A stretch of DNA of 64,000 bases from Ciona intestinalis (taxonomy: Eukaryota; Chordata; Ascidiacea; Phlebobranchia; Cionidae), in the NCBI RefSeq assembly GCF_000224145.3, contig NC_020167.2, positions 5,647,647-5,711,646 of the forward strand, given 5' to 3'. This document shows, in pieces, positions 34,280 to 46,600 of the stretch; the stretch's first letter is position 1; every line of letters starts with the position of its first letter. The notes beneath the pieces were generated by a model. The model was not told the DNA's origin, did no database searches, and saw only the letters and a list, made by a program, of their open reading frames with translations. Made by a program: the position numbers and the translations under genes.

Positions 34280-37200
34280 TATCAATTATCAAAAGCAGTT
34301 TACCTAATGCAAAATGGTTTGATAAATCAGATTGCGTTATTTTTAAATACAATCGTGTAAATCTAACCTTGATTCACACACAGCAAATAAATTACCAATA
34401 ATTTAAACAAACTACACAATACATACCTTCTTCTGCCGTTCTCAGCATACAGTGATAAAACTCTTCCAGCCAAACTGCATACAATTATACTTGGATCATG
34501 AACCTAATCAAGAAAATGTTTCCGGTACATTGAAATAGTCATATTATTACATCACACGATTTATATGCTGTCAGTCTATTAACACATGTTATTACTAAAA
34601 AACTATGGTCTTTTATTTTGGCAATTCCCCAAAATATTAGTAAATAGCTTTTCTTGTAAAAAAAACATTCAACGTTTTTATTTGTTTTCTTACCAGAAGA
34701 GTTATTTACTTGTATAAAACATTATGACTGGTAGCAACAACAGCAGAAAATTCCATAAAGCTATTTTACCAACAATTGACTATTATTATAAGCCTATTTA
34801 CATTAGTTTAGTTTGTATAATAGTTTAACTGAATGACCTTGTCATATTTATTTAAGCACGGTGATGAGAAAATAGCTCCACCCCCGCAATGTTCTTCCCA
34901 TAAGCAATGTTTATGCTAAAATTAATAAAGACATTATATATATTTAATAAATTGTTGAGCATACTCTTTATTTTAACACACTGTATTGTGTGGGTTCTAT
35001 TTGTAAGAGAAATTGACGATGCCATTTAGGCGAAATATTTTTTTTAATTATACAATTGGTTAGACTTGATTTTTGTCCATTACGTTTTTAGAGCACCAGA
35101 TCAGAGTCAGATTCGCGGAATTTAATTTATTACTGTTTGCTGACTTTAGTGGAAACTGCAGAAATGTTACCTTAATATCCAGACAATGGATAGAACCACT
35201 GTGCGATCCAATGTAGATAACAGAACCATTTATTCCAGGACATGGAGAACTCTTTACCTCAGACCCAGTGAAGAATTTCCAATATACCTGTAACAGTGGC
35301 AAGTAGGAATGATTGAAAGTTATGAACGATACATGAGTGAAATTTATTTAGTCTATACGGTCATGATAACGTTGATCCGGAAATTTTACATGAGCAAAAA
35401 GACAGATAGTCAATAGTAATGTAATACAACAGTTGGTTAAAACATGTTTATAAACAAAACAAAAAAATAAATAAGGTTTTTAAATTTTGGATAAAAGAAA
35501 AGCCAAATTTTATGGCCGGAAAAGGACAGTCGTTAAAACACGGGTGTTCAGATTAACACACCTCATGCTGGCTTACAAGCTACCATGTACGTTACTTTGT
35601 GGGAGATTGTTTTTGATAATTTTTTTTTTAATTTTACCTACATAACAATAACACTGTTAACATCCAAACTCACCAATCCATGTTTAACATGAAGAGCATA
35701 AACATTCCCATCGTAACAACCAACAACAACATAATGACCATCAGGGGTCAAACAAGCAGAAGATTCAATTCTTCCCCCCAGTTTTGTCTCCCACTCAACA
35801 TTACCTTTCATCAGATTCAAACACACCAAGTAGTGAGAATGAGATCCTGTTATTCAAATGTTTGTTATAGTAAGGTGGAAGATTGGACACGTGTTTATTT
35901 TATTTCTCTTTCCATTTAATAATAAACAAAGAACTATTAAATTATTCCAACACTCCTCCAACACTATTGTTCAAATGTTTATTATAGTAGGGTGGGAGAA
36001 AGGTGGGACACTTTTTCATTCTACTTTTTCTTCCCATTCCGTATAAATAAAAAATGATAAAACTATATCAACACAACTCCCATAGACTGTATTTAATTGT
36101 TTAAAACGCAATCATCAGGATATTTCGATATTGTCTAAAGGTGTCCCATTTTACCCCATACTACTATATTAATGGTGTCATGATGTGACTGTTACCGTTT
36201 ATTTGAATTAAACAGTAAAATGGTATTGTAAATCTAAACCATTGTAGCTTAACTCTTAAGCCATGCTGCAGTTATTGGAATCAGTATGGTCTTTAGTGTA
36301 TTGTTTAGGGAGATAAAATTTGCACTATTTATAATAGATTTATGTATAACAAAACACCTATGATATGATACTTTCAGTTTGTTGACACCTATGTTATGAA
36401 TGATACATTTCTGTTTGCTTACCTACCTATAATAACAGAGCTTGGTAATCCATTTTCATCCGAAACAATCACCAACGGTGAAGCATCCACACATTTACGT
36501 GTGTTATGTTTCCATACCTCCTCTAATGTTAACTCTGTTGTACAAGTGAAGGGCTCTGATTTCCCAACACTGTGTAATTCCATATCAGCAGAATGACGAT
36601 AAACTCTCCCACCCCGTGCCACTGACACAACTTTCAATGGCATTGAGACATCTCTTGTTACAGGCTTTGGAACTTTTAATGACACAGTATTGACATCTGC
36701 TTTACGCTTTAAAGGTATTACAGATTTGAAATCATTATCATAAATTTGCTTGATGTTGGTGGGGTTTTTACTTTGATTTTGAAGCAATGTTTTATGCAGG
36801 TATGTCACCACATCTTCTAATGTATTGTTTAGTATAACTTGCAGCAACTGTCCATGGTTAGGTGGTGTCATACAAGCCTCCAACATAGAGATCAACTTTA
36901 CTGCACCAAACGAATCGCCGCCCAAAGTAATAAAGTTTGAGGTAAATAAATTATCACTGGATTGAAAAAAATCTATTTCATTAAAAGTCTTGTTAAAAAT
37001 TTTGCACAAGCTTTTCTTTAAAATATTTCTTATACAATCCATCGTCAAAATATCAGATTTTCTTGCCTTAGTAATACTTTCTAAATATCTTTGAATTAAA
37101 TCCTTGTCATTCACCTTTCCATGCGTTGTCAATGGCAAATCATCAACAAACTTGACATCATCAGGAACAAGATGAGCATCCAAAACATCTTTCACCCTCT

Positions 37201-38980
37201 TTCTGAAGTTCTCTCTCATCTCTTCTGATGTATTTGCAAGAACAACAAATGCAATAAGCCGAGCACTTTGGAAAACAAATTGCTTCTTTTCAATCCTAAG
37301 TTCGACCATCATCTCAGGTGATACATTCAAAACATGGGCAACCGAACAGAGTTTAAAGCTTTCAAGTTTCTGTTTCACAGTCAGAATATTCATTCTTTTG
37401 CCATTTCTTTTGATCTGTCCATCTTTCCTTCCTAAATAAAACAGTTTGACATCGCCAGTGACAGTAAACGTTTGCTTTCCTATATCTGCAACTGATCTTG
37501 ATTTATCAATAACAACAGTAACCATATCTCCAGAAGAGTGCATTGGATTTTTAAGTGTTTCAGTTCGTGAACCACCCACATTATCAAGAACAACACAAGC
37601 CCTTTCAGAGCCCCCAATTTTAAGCAATCCAGTAAACTCATGCTTATCACCAATGTTAAATATTACCTCAGATGCAAAACCAGTACTGTGCTGGTTAGTT
37701 AACAGATGTTCCAATGAATGCTTGGATTGAATAACACAGGATTGGTTGCCATTACTGATCTCCAACTTGGTTGAACAGAGTGGGAGACCTAGAGGTATTG
37801 GGTCGTTCAAGCATGATATTATGTTTTCAACTGGAATTTCATGCAGTGTTGCCCAAGAAGAAACTTCAGTGATGCCATATATATTGTAAAATCTAGGAAA
37901 CTTTATAATTTCTTTATTTCTAGAATATTCTGCAAGTAATATAGGATTTATCCATGAACTGATTGTTTTGCAACTTGGACAAGCTTCTCCAACTAATGCG
38001 ACCAACCTTACAGAGGAATTTGAAGCGAATGCAAAGTTCTGAAGATCATTTAAACAGAATCGGTTCATTAAGCATGGAGTGGGCTGAATGATGGTAACTT
38101 TAGATAACTTGAAAAAAACCTCACAAAGAAGTGATGGTCTTTGCTTAAGTACATGTTGTGGTATGACTAACGTTGCTCCACTGGATAATGCAATGAACAT
38201 TTCAACAATACAAGGGTCAAAGGTAAGAGGTGAAACCATAGCAACCTTATCGTTTCTACCTACTTGGAACATCCTTTTTAAATGAACTATGTTAGGAAGA
38301 ATGGACTTGTGAGGGACTTTTACAATTTTTGGTTTACCTGTTGTACCAGAAGTGTGGAGAGTGTAAGCAAGTGGCAACAGTTTGGTTGGGATAAAAGTAT
38401 CACCACGGTTTATCTCAGATAAGCATAATATGAAGTCAGTTGTTTGTAGATTCCAATATAATGGGATCATTTTGCAATCACCAAGAATACTTTTAACATT
38501 GCTTGCGTTGGAAATTGAAGTTATTACGCAACTCACACTTGCGGCTTTCATAAAATCTTTCTTTGAGTTGAATTTTGCATTTGGGTCAATCGGAGCAAAA
38601 CTGCATCCAGATTGTAGAACGCCAATCACTAAACTTGGTAGAAACAATGACGGTTCAATGTAAAGTCCAATCACCCGTTTGGAAATGCAACCTTTATTAC
38701 TGGGTACATGTCTACACATAAAGTGCTGGCAACATTGATCATTTTCAACCTTTTTATCACCGTGGGCATTTTTAGTGGTGCTCCAAAGGAATTCGGGACA
38801 TTTTACACCATCTTGAGTTCTCAATACATGGCTCTGGATTAATTTTCTAACTTCATCAGCCAATGAAGCCACCTCTTCATAGGTTAACTTGCCTTTTCTC
38901 AGATCTTCATCGAAAAACTCAACGGCAACACCAGAGGGAGTGTCTTTGACTGCTTCATTAAACAGTGTTTCCAATCGCAT
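32897..38980 (-). CDS. AASDH: AASDH-type enzyme (adenylation, carrier and PQQ-type propeller), complete
   Basis: Seven exons: 36427-38980, 35674-35846, 35171-35287, 34427-34503, 33924-34041, 33410-33628, 32897-33139. They total 3501 nt (1166 aa; human is about 1100), and all junction phases agree. The ATG at 38980 follows an in-frame TAA. Exon 1 carries an ANL adenylation domain: YTLHTSGTTGKPK at 206-218, YGITE at 368-372, GRKDGQIKRNGKR at 517-529 and catalytic-type Lys in LPLTTHGKVN at 622. It then carries a carrier domain with FITLGGDSF and the phosphopantetheine Ser at 690. From about residue 820 come PQQ-type beta-propeller blades with motifs like VVVGCYDGNVYALH, IYIGSHSGSIHCLD and VFIGSHDGNLYCIN. 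Known members activate an amino or fatty acid (beta-alanine in mammals) and load it on the carrier. The substrate here is not readable from sequence. Confidence 0.93.
33702..33812 (+). repeat. Copy of a second dispersed repeat family, in an AASDH intron
   Basis: It shares the order GGCCGGAAA-GACAGTC, TTACGAG-TATTACA-ATGTAACTTTGT and GGTTGATTGTTTTTG with the sequences at 35513 and 40866. It is the most diverged of the three. Confidence 0.45.
34251..34280. repeat. CA/TA dinucleotide microsatellite
   Basis: A simple (TA)n run preceded by CACACACA, inside an AASDH intron. Confidence 0.85.
35513..35622 (+). repeat. Copy of a second dispersed repeat family, in an AASDH intron
   Basis: It starts TGGCCGGAAAAGGACAGTCG and contains ACACACCTCATGCTGGCTTA and TACGTTACTTTGTGGGAGAT. 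It matches 40866-40985 well. A further fragment, ACAGTCGTTAAAACACGATA, occurs at about 32818. Confidence 0.6.
35866..35960 (-). mobile_element. Truncated miniature element copy beside a full copy
   Basis: Only the left part of a reverse-orientation copy is present (TATAGTAAGGTGGAAGATTG to the AATAAACAAAGAAC block). The preceding flank TTCAAATGTTTGTTATAG recurs before the full copy at 35983, so this arose by local duplication rather than separate insertion. Confidence 0.7.
35983..36170 (-). mobile_element. Miniature element copy, reverse, in an AASDH intron
   Basis: It runs from TATAGTAGGGTGGGAGAAAG to GGTGTCCCATTTTACCCCAT followed by ACTACTATAT. It lies in the intron between AASDH exons 1 and 2, in the same orientation as the gene. 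Confidence 0.85.
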
Positions 38981-39848
38981 TTAAAAACTTTTAAGGTTTT
39001 AGTCATATCCTGAGTCCTAACATGACCTGTCAGCACTGTATATTAAAGTAAGTTTTAAATTGTTGAGTACATAGTGCAAGATTAGATAAAATGTACTAGT
39101 GCAACTCAAATAAAATGGTGTCGCCAAATTTGCATTTGTCAGTGCAGTAAGACACAATACAAGCTACTTCACAATTTCGGAACAGTGAAAAACAGATAAA
39201 GAATAAAACTTGGGATATCGGATGGAACCTTTACAACATTGATGTGATAAAAACAGAATATTTGGTTATACAAAGTTTGTGCATAAGTACAAAAATGAGA
39301 AAAAAAACTATTGATAAAAAATAAAACAGGACTCTTGTTGTATACATTTTTGTTAGCAATAAAGTTTGAAAAAAATCACACATAAAAAAGTCAGGATTGT
39401 GAAGCACTTTAAAATATACTTTAATTTTTAGGCCAAATTGTCATAAAGTAAAACTGAGTAAGCTAAATGTATCTGGTACTTGGTATAATATTTTATAGTA
39501 CAGGATAAAGTGGGTGGTAAATAAAATAAAAAACTTTCACAAAAAATAGAGTACATATATATGCTTAAATAAAGAAGTATGTGTATATTTGATTGAATGA
39601 AAACAAGATTGGCTGAGATTTCCAACCCTGTAAACTAAATGCAAAGAAAAAAACTTTGTTTAACACAGATAATCAACATACAAATTTTAAAAATGTAAAA
39701 ATCACACAATCTGGTAAAAAAACATTAAAGATTCTCGATGCTCAAAGTTAAAACTATTTGCATTGATAACACAATTCTGTAAAATACATATCCACAAAGG
39801 ACCACAGTTCTAAATTTATAAAGCAAAACGGAATGAAAAGTTAAAGAC
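38981..39848 (-). other. AASDH-ceramidase intergenic region
   Basis: 868 bp separate the ceramidase stop from the AASDH ATG, both on the minus strand. It must hold the ceramidase 3' UTR and the AASDH promoter. No clear AATAAA on the minus strand was located. The spacing is too wide to suggest a trans-spliced operon. Confidence 0.4.
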
Positions 39849-42847
39849 TTAAACAATGTAATCAAAGGAAACAAACCATAATCCGATAAAACGACTTCCC
39901 GCCAGCTTCCAAAATTGCAAAGTTGGGTTGGTTTTTGGTGAGCTGTGCAGTGCATAACTATATGAACAACATACACCAAGCTGGTAGGTTGCAATTGCAA
40001 TCAGTACATGCCTGGTAACAAACAAAGTTATTGTTTAAGTGAAAGATTTGCAAAAAAACTATTCCTCACCACTCTTATACATTAAATCTCGAAGTTATAA
40101 CATATTTTGCTGTTATTTAAGTTTGGGTAGTAGATTTGCAAAATGCTCTAGAAAATAATGAAAATAAATATAGAAAATAATGGATTTTAAAATTTAATCT
40201 TGGATTTAAACTTAACCAGCTAGTGTTACTGCTACATTGTTTAAGAATGGGTTATTATGACTTGTAAGCCCCGTGTGTCAACCTACAAAAAACAAATATA
40301 TATAATATAAAGTTGGAAAATACCAATAAAATGGGACACCTTTAGCAGATAATATCTAAACATCCTGATTGTATTTTAAACAGTTAACAACGGTCGATGG
40401 GAGTGGTGATGATACGGTTTATATTTCTTTAAATGTTCTTTGTTAACCACCAAATGGGATAAGAAAATCGTATAAAAGGGCACCCCATGTATCCCCACCC
40501 CACTATAGTATAACTACAGACAATCAACTGTCACTTACCAAATTGCATGCAAATAGGGGAAATGAATTTGAAGCCAAAATGAACAAATGAATCGATCACA
40601 TACCCAACTCACAAGAGCAAATGCGAGGGTAACTAAACCTCTTTTGCATAAACGCTGAAACTCTGGACTCGTGTGCCTGTTAATGAAACAAATTATTCAA
40701 CTTTTAAAATCATTAAAAAAATATGATAATAATTGTTACTTGTTTGCCAATATTGTTAATATTAGCATTTCAAAACTTATTTCTAACATTTTCTTGAAAC
40801 TGTAATAATATCCATCTTAAAATAACAGCATCTCAAAACTGAATTTAACTTGCTTTATCCCTTCCTAGACGGGAAACAACAGTTGTTATAACACAAGCGT
40901 TGTGTTTCATACACCTCATGCCAGCTTACAAATTACTATGTATATTACTTTGTAGGATTTTTTTTGTTATGTATTGTTGCTAACACAATATCCTAGAACT
41001 AAATATAATGCAAGAAAAAAAATTATGTACTTTAAAAAATAATAGCTCACCTACTGAGTTGTCCTTTTGCCACCTTTAAAGTTGGGATAAGAAAGAAAAA
41101 GAGAAAGATGTGGTTAATCTGTGGTTTAATTAAACCGAGGATTGTTGAAGTTATTGCACCAGCTATCATGAGGACATGGTAATGGTATCTGGTGTCAAAA
41201 GAAGGATGCATTTAGGTACAGAACTAGAAGCTACCTTAACATGGGTGGTTTTTACTGTTTTCAACAAACTATAATATTTGTTCTTGTATTATGGGAAAAT
41301 CTTTTGTAGTGCTTCTAATTCACACGTACACTAATATATTTGTCCCACAAGCTAGAGGTAACACCTTGACATAAGTTTGATGCAAACCAAAAATATTGTA
41401 ATAAACAATCAATTAAAATAATGTCATAAATAAAAATAAATCAGTAACCCTTGTATTATCCGATTAAGTATATATATATATATATACACGGGCGTATACA
41501 AAGAGGAAGGGGGGGGGGGGGTAACGAGGGTCCGAACCCCCTCATTCGAATATCATTTTTAAAAAATTTTTTTATTTTTTTTGTAAAATTAGAACCCCTC
41601 CTCCTAAAAAATAGTAAAGCAGTAATATTATTGTAGTTTAAAACCAATCTTTCACGTTTTTATTATGTGCGTTATTATCTATGTTAGTCAGAGTATGTTT
41701 TTATCAAGCACGTTACGTTTTATACGTGTCCATTTTCTAAGCAAAAACCTGCTTCTATATATTTATATATTAGATTTAGAATAGAATACGTTTATAAAAT
41801 TACCAGAGCAATATAACCATGCACAAATTCAACGCACCTGTTTTTATTGAAATACTCTGGCAGATAAACTCCTGGCAACCACATCCCAAGCATTGCAAAC
41901 CCCATCCATAGAATGCCAATTTCATCAACAAACAATCCAAGTAAACTCAATGTAGCATGGAAGTATGTTGAACCAATTGCTGAATATCCAATGTTGAGCA
42001 AATGTATAACAGCAGGCCAATATATTTACAAATCGGACCGAAAAGATGAATTTTTGCGCAAAATAATTTTTTACCATTTTTTAACATACATATTTTACAA
42101 TCTAAGAAACCCACAAGCATAAGGTATAGTTGTGTTAAAACTATGAACATAAATGCAAGTTAGAAAAATTAAAATCCTGTTTGTCAATACAGATCAAATT
42201 ATCACAGAAATTAGATTTGAATGAAATAGATTAACCGTTTAATAATGCTGTGACAGTAGAATATCCGAAACAGGATGGGTGTTCATTTTCTTTTTAAACA
42301 TAGTGTTCATATTAGGCGCATTAAGTAGAAAAAAAAGTCTGACAAACCTGTTAGGACAAGTAGAGCCCACACAATGTTCACAAATCGACAATGAAGAACT
42401 TTCAAGGAATAATCTTTGTAGAGGTAGATGAGAATAAGAGGAATCACAAGCATGGGAATATTGCTCAACTAAATTAAAAGATGTAACATAATAATAATAA
42501 TAATAATTATATTTGACTCTATGATTATTGATTACGGTACGTCGGTACCGAAGATTTAGAAATATTTAAAAGGAAAAAGACAAGATATATAGCGAAAAAA
42601 CAATATATAGTAGTTACTAGTTAAACACGTTTACAGGTAAAAACTTATTCACATTTGATTGGAAGAAACTATGTGATAGTGAAGTAATCGTAAAGTAATC
42701 AACCTCAAACATGCCCAAAACTGTGAGAAAGAAAACAGAACCTACCGTGTTCCAAAACTCGGCGATATTAGTAGAAACGACATAGTTTGGTTCGCACCAG
42801 TCGATTTTTGATGAGAGAGGTTTAACAAGTTTGTCTGGTAAATACAT
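39849..42847 (-). CDS. ACER: Alkaline ceramidase (ACER1/2-like), complete
   Basis: Six exons: 42746-42847, 42348-42468, 41838-41979, 41051-41188, 40539-40676, 39849-40011. They total 804 nt (267 aa; human ACER1 264, ACER2 275), and all phases agree. The ATG at 42847 has an in-frame TAG two codons upstream. Family landmarks are IDWCEPNYVVSTNIAEFWNT at the N-terminus, GSTYFHATLSLLG..DEIGILW in exon 3 and FPYLHAIWH at the C-terminal metal site. By alignment from memory with ACER3, Ser78, His82, Asp93, His211 and His215 are the zinc-site residues, and all are present. Several hydrophobic helices fit the seven-span CREST membrane fold. The enzyme hydrolyses ceramide to sphingosine and fatty acid in ER/Golgi membranes. 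The pattern CSFWLQIHFPYLHAIWHVLI looks closer to ACER1 than ACER3, but the subtype is uncertain. Confidence 0.93.
40300..40508 (+). mobile_element. Miniature element copy, forward, left end decayed
   Basis: The right end ACCCCACTATAGTATAAC and the internal GTGATGATACGG block are clear. The left TIR is degraded before GGGACACCTTTAGCAG. It lies in the last ceramidase intron. Confidence 0.8.
40866..40985 (+). repeat. Copy of a second dispersed repeat family, in a ceramidase intron
   Basis: It contains ACACCTCATGCCAGCTTACA and TATATTACTTTGTAGGAT and matches 35513-35622. Confidence 0.6.
41468..41655. repeat. Low-complexity block: TA run, poly-G and poly-T tract
   Basis: A (TA)n run is followed by CACGGGCGTATACAAAGAGG, a run of about 14 G, CGAACCCCCTCATTCGA and long A/T tracts. 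It resembles a degraded repeat inserted in a ceramidase intron. Family not recognised. Confidence 0.45.
42487..42508. repeat. ATA trinucleotide microsatellite
   Basis: A short (ATA)n run within the first ceramidase intron. Confidence 0.8.
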
Positions 42848-43643
42848 TTCCTAAATCATTTGCTGCAGTTTGCTTCCAAAGATGCTTCTTAAAGTTTAAA
42901 CAACGGTTTGCTACAACACGCCCGGTGGGATCCTGCGGACGCCAGTGGAGCCGGGTAAAGTTTTACTATCAAAACATGCACAGACATGCTCGATAGGCCC
43001 ATAAACTAGATGTGCAACATCAACGGCAGATATACATTATAAAAACAATCTCCAGCTGTCGACTACATCGGGCACAGATTTTATAATATATTTATTCATT
43101 TTTTTCTAATACGTAAAGCTCGTATATTAACCGGTGTGTTGCATAACGATATCACCTGGCGTAATGTATGTGCTTGGTGCTTTCACAGCATCTCAGCCGA
43201 AACAACTATCATTTACTACTAGGTTGAAACAATTGTCGCTAGGTGTCTTTTACGGGTATAAATAAATGAATGTAAGTTATCGCGTAGCGCAGTAGCGAAA
43301 CGGCGACATTTCGCAAACCTCTGGTTTGCTTTTACGAGTTACTAGAAAAGTTCAACAATGACCCACAATCCCAATATTGCCTGTTTACAAATTGGATCAA
43401 ATGACCAAACAAAAATAATAATCAGAACGGAAGATCTGGAAATGATTTATGCTATGTTTAATATGTTGTCAAAAATACTTAACAACTTAACGACAATATT
43501 GTCGAAATTTCGTTAACTTTTACCTACTTAAAGTTACTGCCTTTGTTGTTTTGTAATTATGTGCATTTAGAGGTAATTATGACGTAATAAATAATTTAAA
43601 ATTATAAAATACGTTTTAAAAAAAATAGTTTGTAATAATTTAG
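42848..43643. promoter_or_regulatory. Divergent promoter region between ceramidase and ABCB
   Basis: About 800 bp separate the ceramidase ATG (minus strand) from the first recognised ABCB exon (plus strand), so both promoters, and possibly a 5' ABCB exon, should lie here. A TATAAAAA motif occurs at about 43038. A short plus frame from an ATG at 43354 (MTHNPNIACLQIGS) has no obvious donor. No element copy is present. Confidence 0.4.
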
Positions 43644-46600
43644 GGTTGTAAAGCCTGTGGAGGACGAATGTACTTCGTTCTCTGAGAGCAAGGACGAAAG
43701 CACGATGGGCTCCGACAATGAGTCAGATGAAAAGGAGAAAGAGGAGCTGCCCTCGGTCCCTTATTCTAAACTTGTAAGTGTACCAAAATTCACAATTTTA
43801 CACGGGTTTATAAATAGTAACGGTGAAAACCCCCCATATATATCAGTATATGTATAGCTTTTACGCATTAACGCATATGTTTTTACAATGTATATTTTCG
43901 GTATATTTGAATTATTTTACAGCTTCGCTTCGCTACTGGTTTCGACTACTTTCTGATGACCATAGGAACATTGGCGGCTGTTATACATGGCGCAGGTCTA
44001 CCCGTTATGTTCATTTTCTTTGGCCAACTTACCACTGAGTTTACAACTTATGGTCGATACTTGCAATGCCAGCTACAATATAATATCTGCTACGCAATGA
44101 ACTTGACAACACTGAACGAATCGTAAGCAATTACTTACTGGGTTTCATGTATCATATGTGATCAATAAAAAATACAGCGTTTTTTTTTAAAGTATCATTT
44201 TTAGTAGTTTTTATTGTTTGTAATATAAATGCGTGTGATAATGAATAATTGGGTCTTTCGTATTAGATGCGTTTTTATTTGCACCCCAAAGGTGGCATGC
44301 TTGTATATGCTCTAATACGTAATAAAGTTTATGAAATATCCGGGTATTTTTAGGCAATGGAACGCAACAGTTGCTCCTACTTTAAATGGATTCAAGGACG
44401 AGGCTATGAAATATGTCTACTACTTCGTGTACATCGCGTGCGCGGTCCTTTTCTTTGCGACCATCCAAGTCGGCTGTTGGTCTTTGGCATCAGTAAGGTA
44501 AACTTTGGCTAATTGAATTTTAACACTGAAATGTTTTAAATCGTACGTAAATTTAAAATTTTAAATTTTGTTTTTCTACACACAGACAGACGAAGCGGAT
44601 CAGGGTCGCTTACTTCCGTGCTATTTTGCGGCAGGATATGGGATTTCATGACGTCACTTCATCTGGTGAACTAAACGTCCGACTATCTGCGTACGTATAG
44701 TTATATCCTTAAGTATAAATTATTATTACATGTTACATAGCCGTTTTATATTGAAGGATGTCGGTAAAGTACTTCAACTTATTTTAACTGAGATCACTTT
44801 TACTTATTACTTCCACCAGTAATGACCATGACTCTGAGAAGTTTTGATGCTAAACGCATTATTCTTTTATGCACTTCTCAAAAACAACCTTGAAACTGGT
44901 TGATATTTATCAGCGATGGTAGCGATTTTAGGCCTTAGTTCCAACTTTATATATGTAGCTGTCACCTTTTACAAGACCTATATTTTTTCTAATACAGTGA
45001 CGTTAAGAAGATCAAAGACGGGATTGCTGAGAAAGTTTCTATTACAATCCAGTACATAAGCATGGCTTTGAGTGGTCTCATAATCGGCATCGTGTACGCT
45101 TGGAAACTGGCGTTGGTGTCACTGGCAGTATCTCCATTACTAGGGGTGTCATCAACGCTTATGTTCACGGTAAGTTAAAAAAATATGTTTAATGATGATT
45201 TTAAATTGTATCCGCTATATTCCTATATGCTCTTGTAAATATAAACTGAGTTCTGTAAACAGTTGTTAATCACATTAGTATTAGTAATACAACGTGCTAT
45301 ATTTTCAGCTCACTGGGATATACACCAAGAAAGAACTAGCAGCATATGCTAAGGCTGGGTCGATCGCAGAAGAAGCGATATCAGCTGTGAGAACCGTGGT
45401 TTCTTTCGGGTGTCAACAGAAGGAAGTTGAAAGGTAATTTCAGTGTCCGGTTACACAACGCAGTTATCCATGAATAATAATGGAACATATTGAAATTCGG
45501 TTTACCATTGTCCGGTTTGGTTATTCTAACTGCAGGGTTGAAAGCGTGAGGCCACATCTGTATAAAATTGTATAGTAAGTTCTTTTGGAATTGTTGTCAA
45601 TTAATAAAGGAATGATATTATACTAAATCGTCTTATTACCTAAAAACCGTATTTTTATTTGGGAAATAATTGGTAATGTGCTTAAGTGTCCCATCTTCCC
45701 CCACTGTACTATATATGAAGAAACCTTTTTTCAATTTTCTATATTTGGTATATCATTCCTCTCCCTGCACTTTCTTCGTATAGATACACTGATAACCTTG
45801 GAGACGCAAAAATCGTTGGCATCAAGCGTGGCTTCGTGTCTGGCTTTAGTATTGGACTCATCTACTTGACAATGTTCGGTTTATACGGTTTGTCCTATTG
45901 GTATGGTACCACGTTGGTGTTGAATGGTGAAATTACTGTTGGAAACATGATGACAACTTTCTTCAACATTCTCATTGCGGCTTTTGCTCTTGGGACGGTA
46001 AGATATCGGTTGTCTGAAGTATTTTAACTATATTTATTATAATAAATGGTGAATTCGTTGTTACAAAATCTGTTATACATATTAGACCACAGCTTTGTAT
46101 TAAGACTTCTAATTCATGACGTTATTATTCCACCATTTCTTTTTAATAAACGTTAAAAACACGTTTTTGTTGCTTCGAATATGGTTTATTGCGATTTCTA
46201 ATACGTAATCTTTCGGTTCCAGGCTGGCAGCTATTTCGAGTCGTTCGCTGGCGCTAAGGCTGCAGGTGCAAGCATCTTCAGCGTGATTGACCGCATTCCA
46301 ACTATTGACATCTTTTCTGACAAAGGAGAAAATCCCAACCCTGAAGATGGATCCGTACAACTGAAGGATGTTAAATTTACCTATCCGTCACGTCCAGATA
46401 CGCAGGTTAGAGATAGATATAAACGAAAGAGAAAGATAAGTCCCTTGATTGCCATCGTTACTTTTCATACCAATATATATAATTTTTTTATTTAACATTA
46501 TAAGACCCGATATATACGCACATTCAAAAACTTAATTAATTTCAATTATAGGTTCTGAAGGGAGTATCATTATCTATTGAACATGGTAAGACGGTTGCGC

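Noticed and set aside
37446..37730. Plus frames within the AASDH exon
   Set aside because: Antisense shadows of a clearly conserved coding exon.
42617..42745. Readthrough of ceramidase exon 1 into VGSVFFLTVLGMFEVD as coding
   Set aside because: It looks hydrophobic, but a consensus donor GTAGGT after EFWNT joins in phase to LSNIPMLVIPL at 42468, which fits the ceramidase family better.
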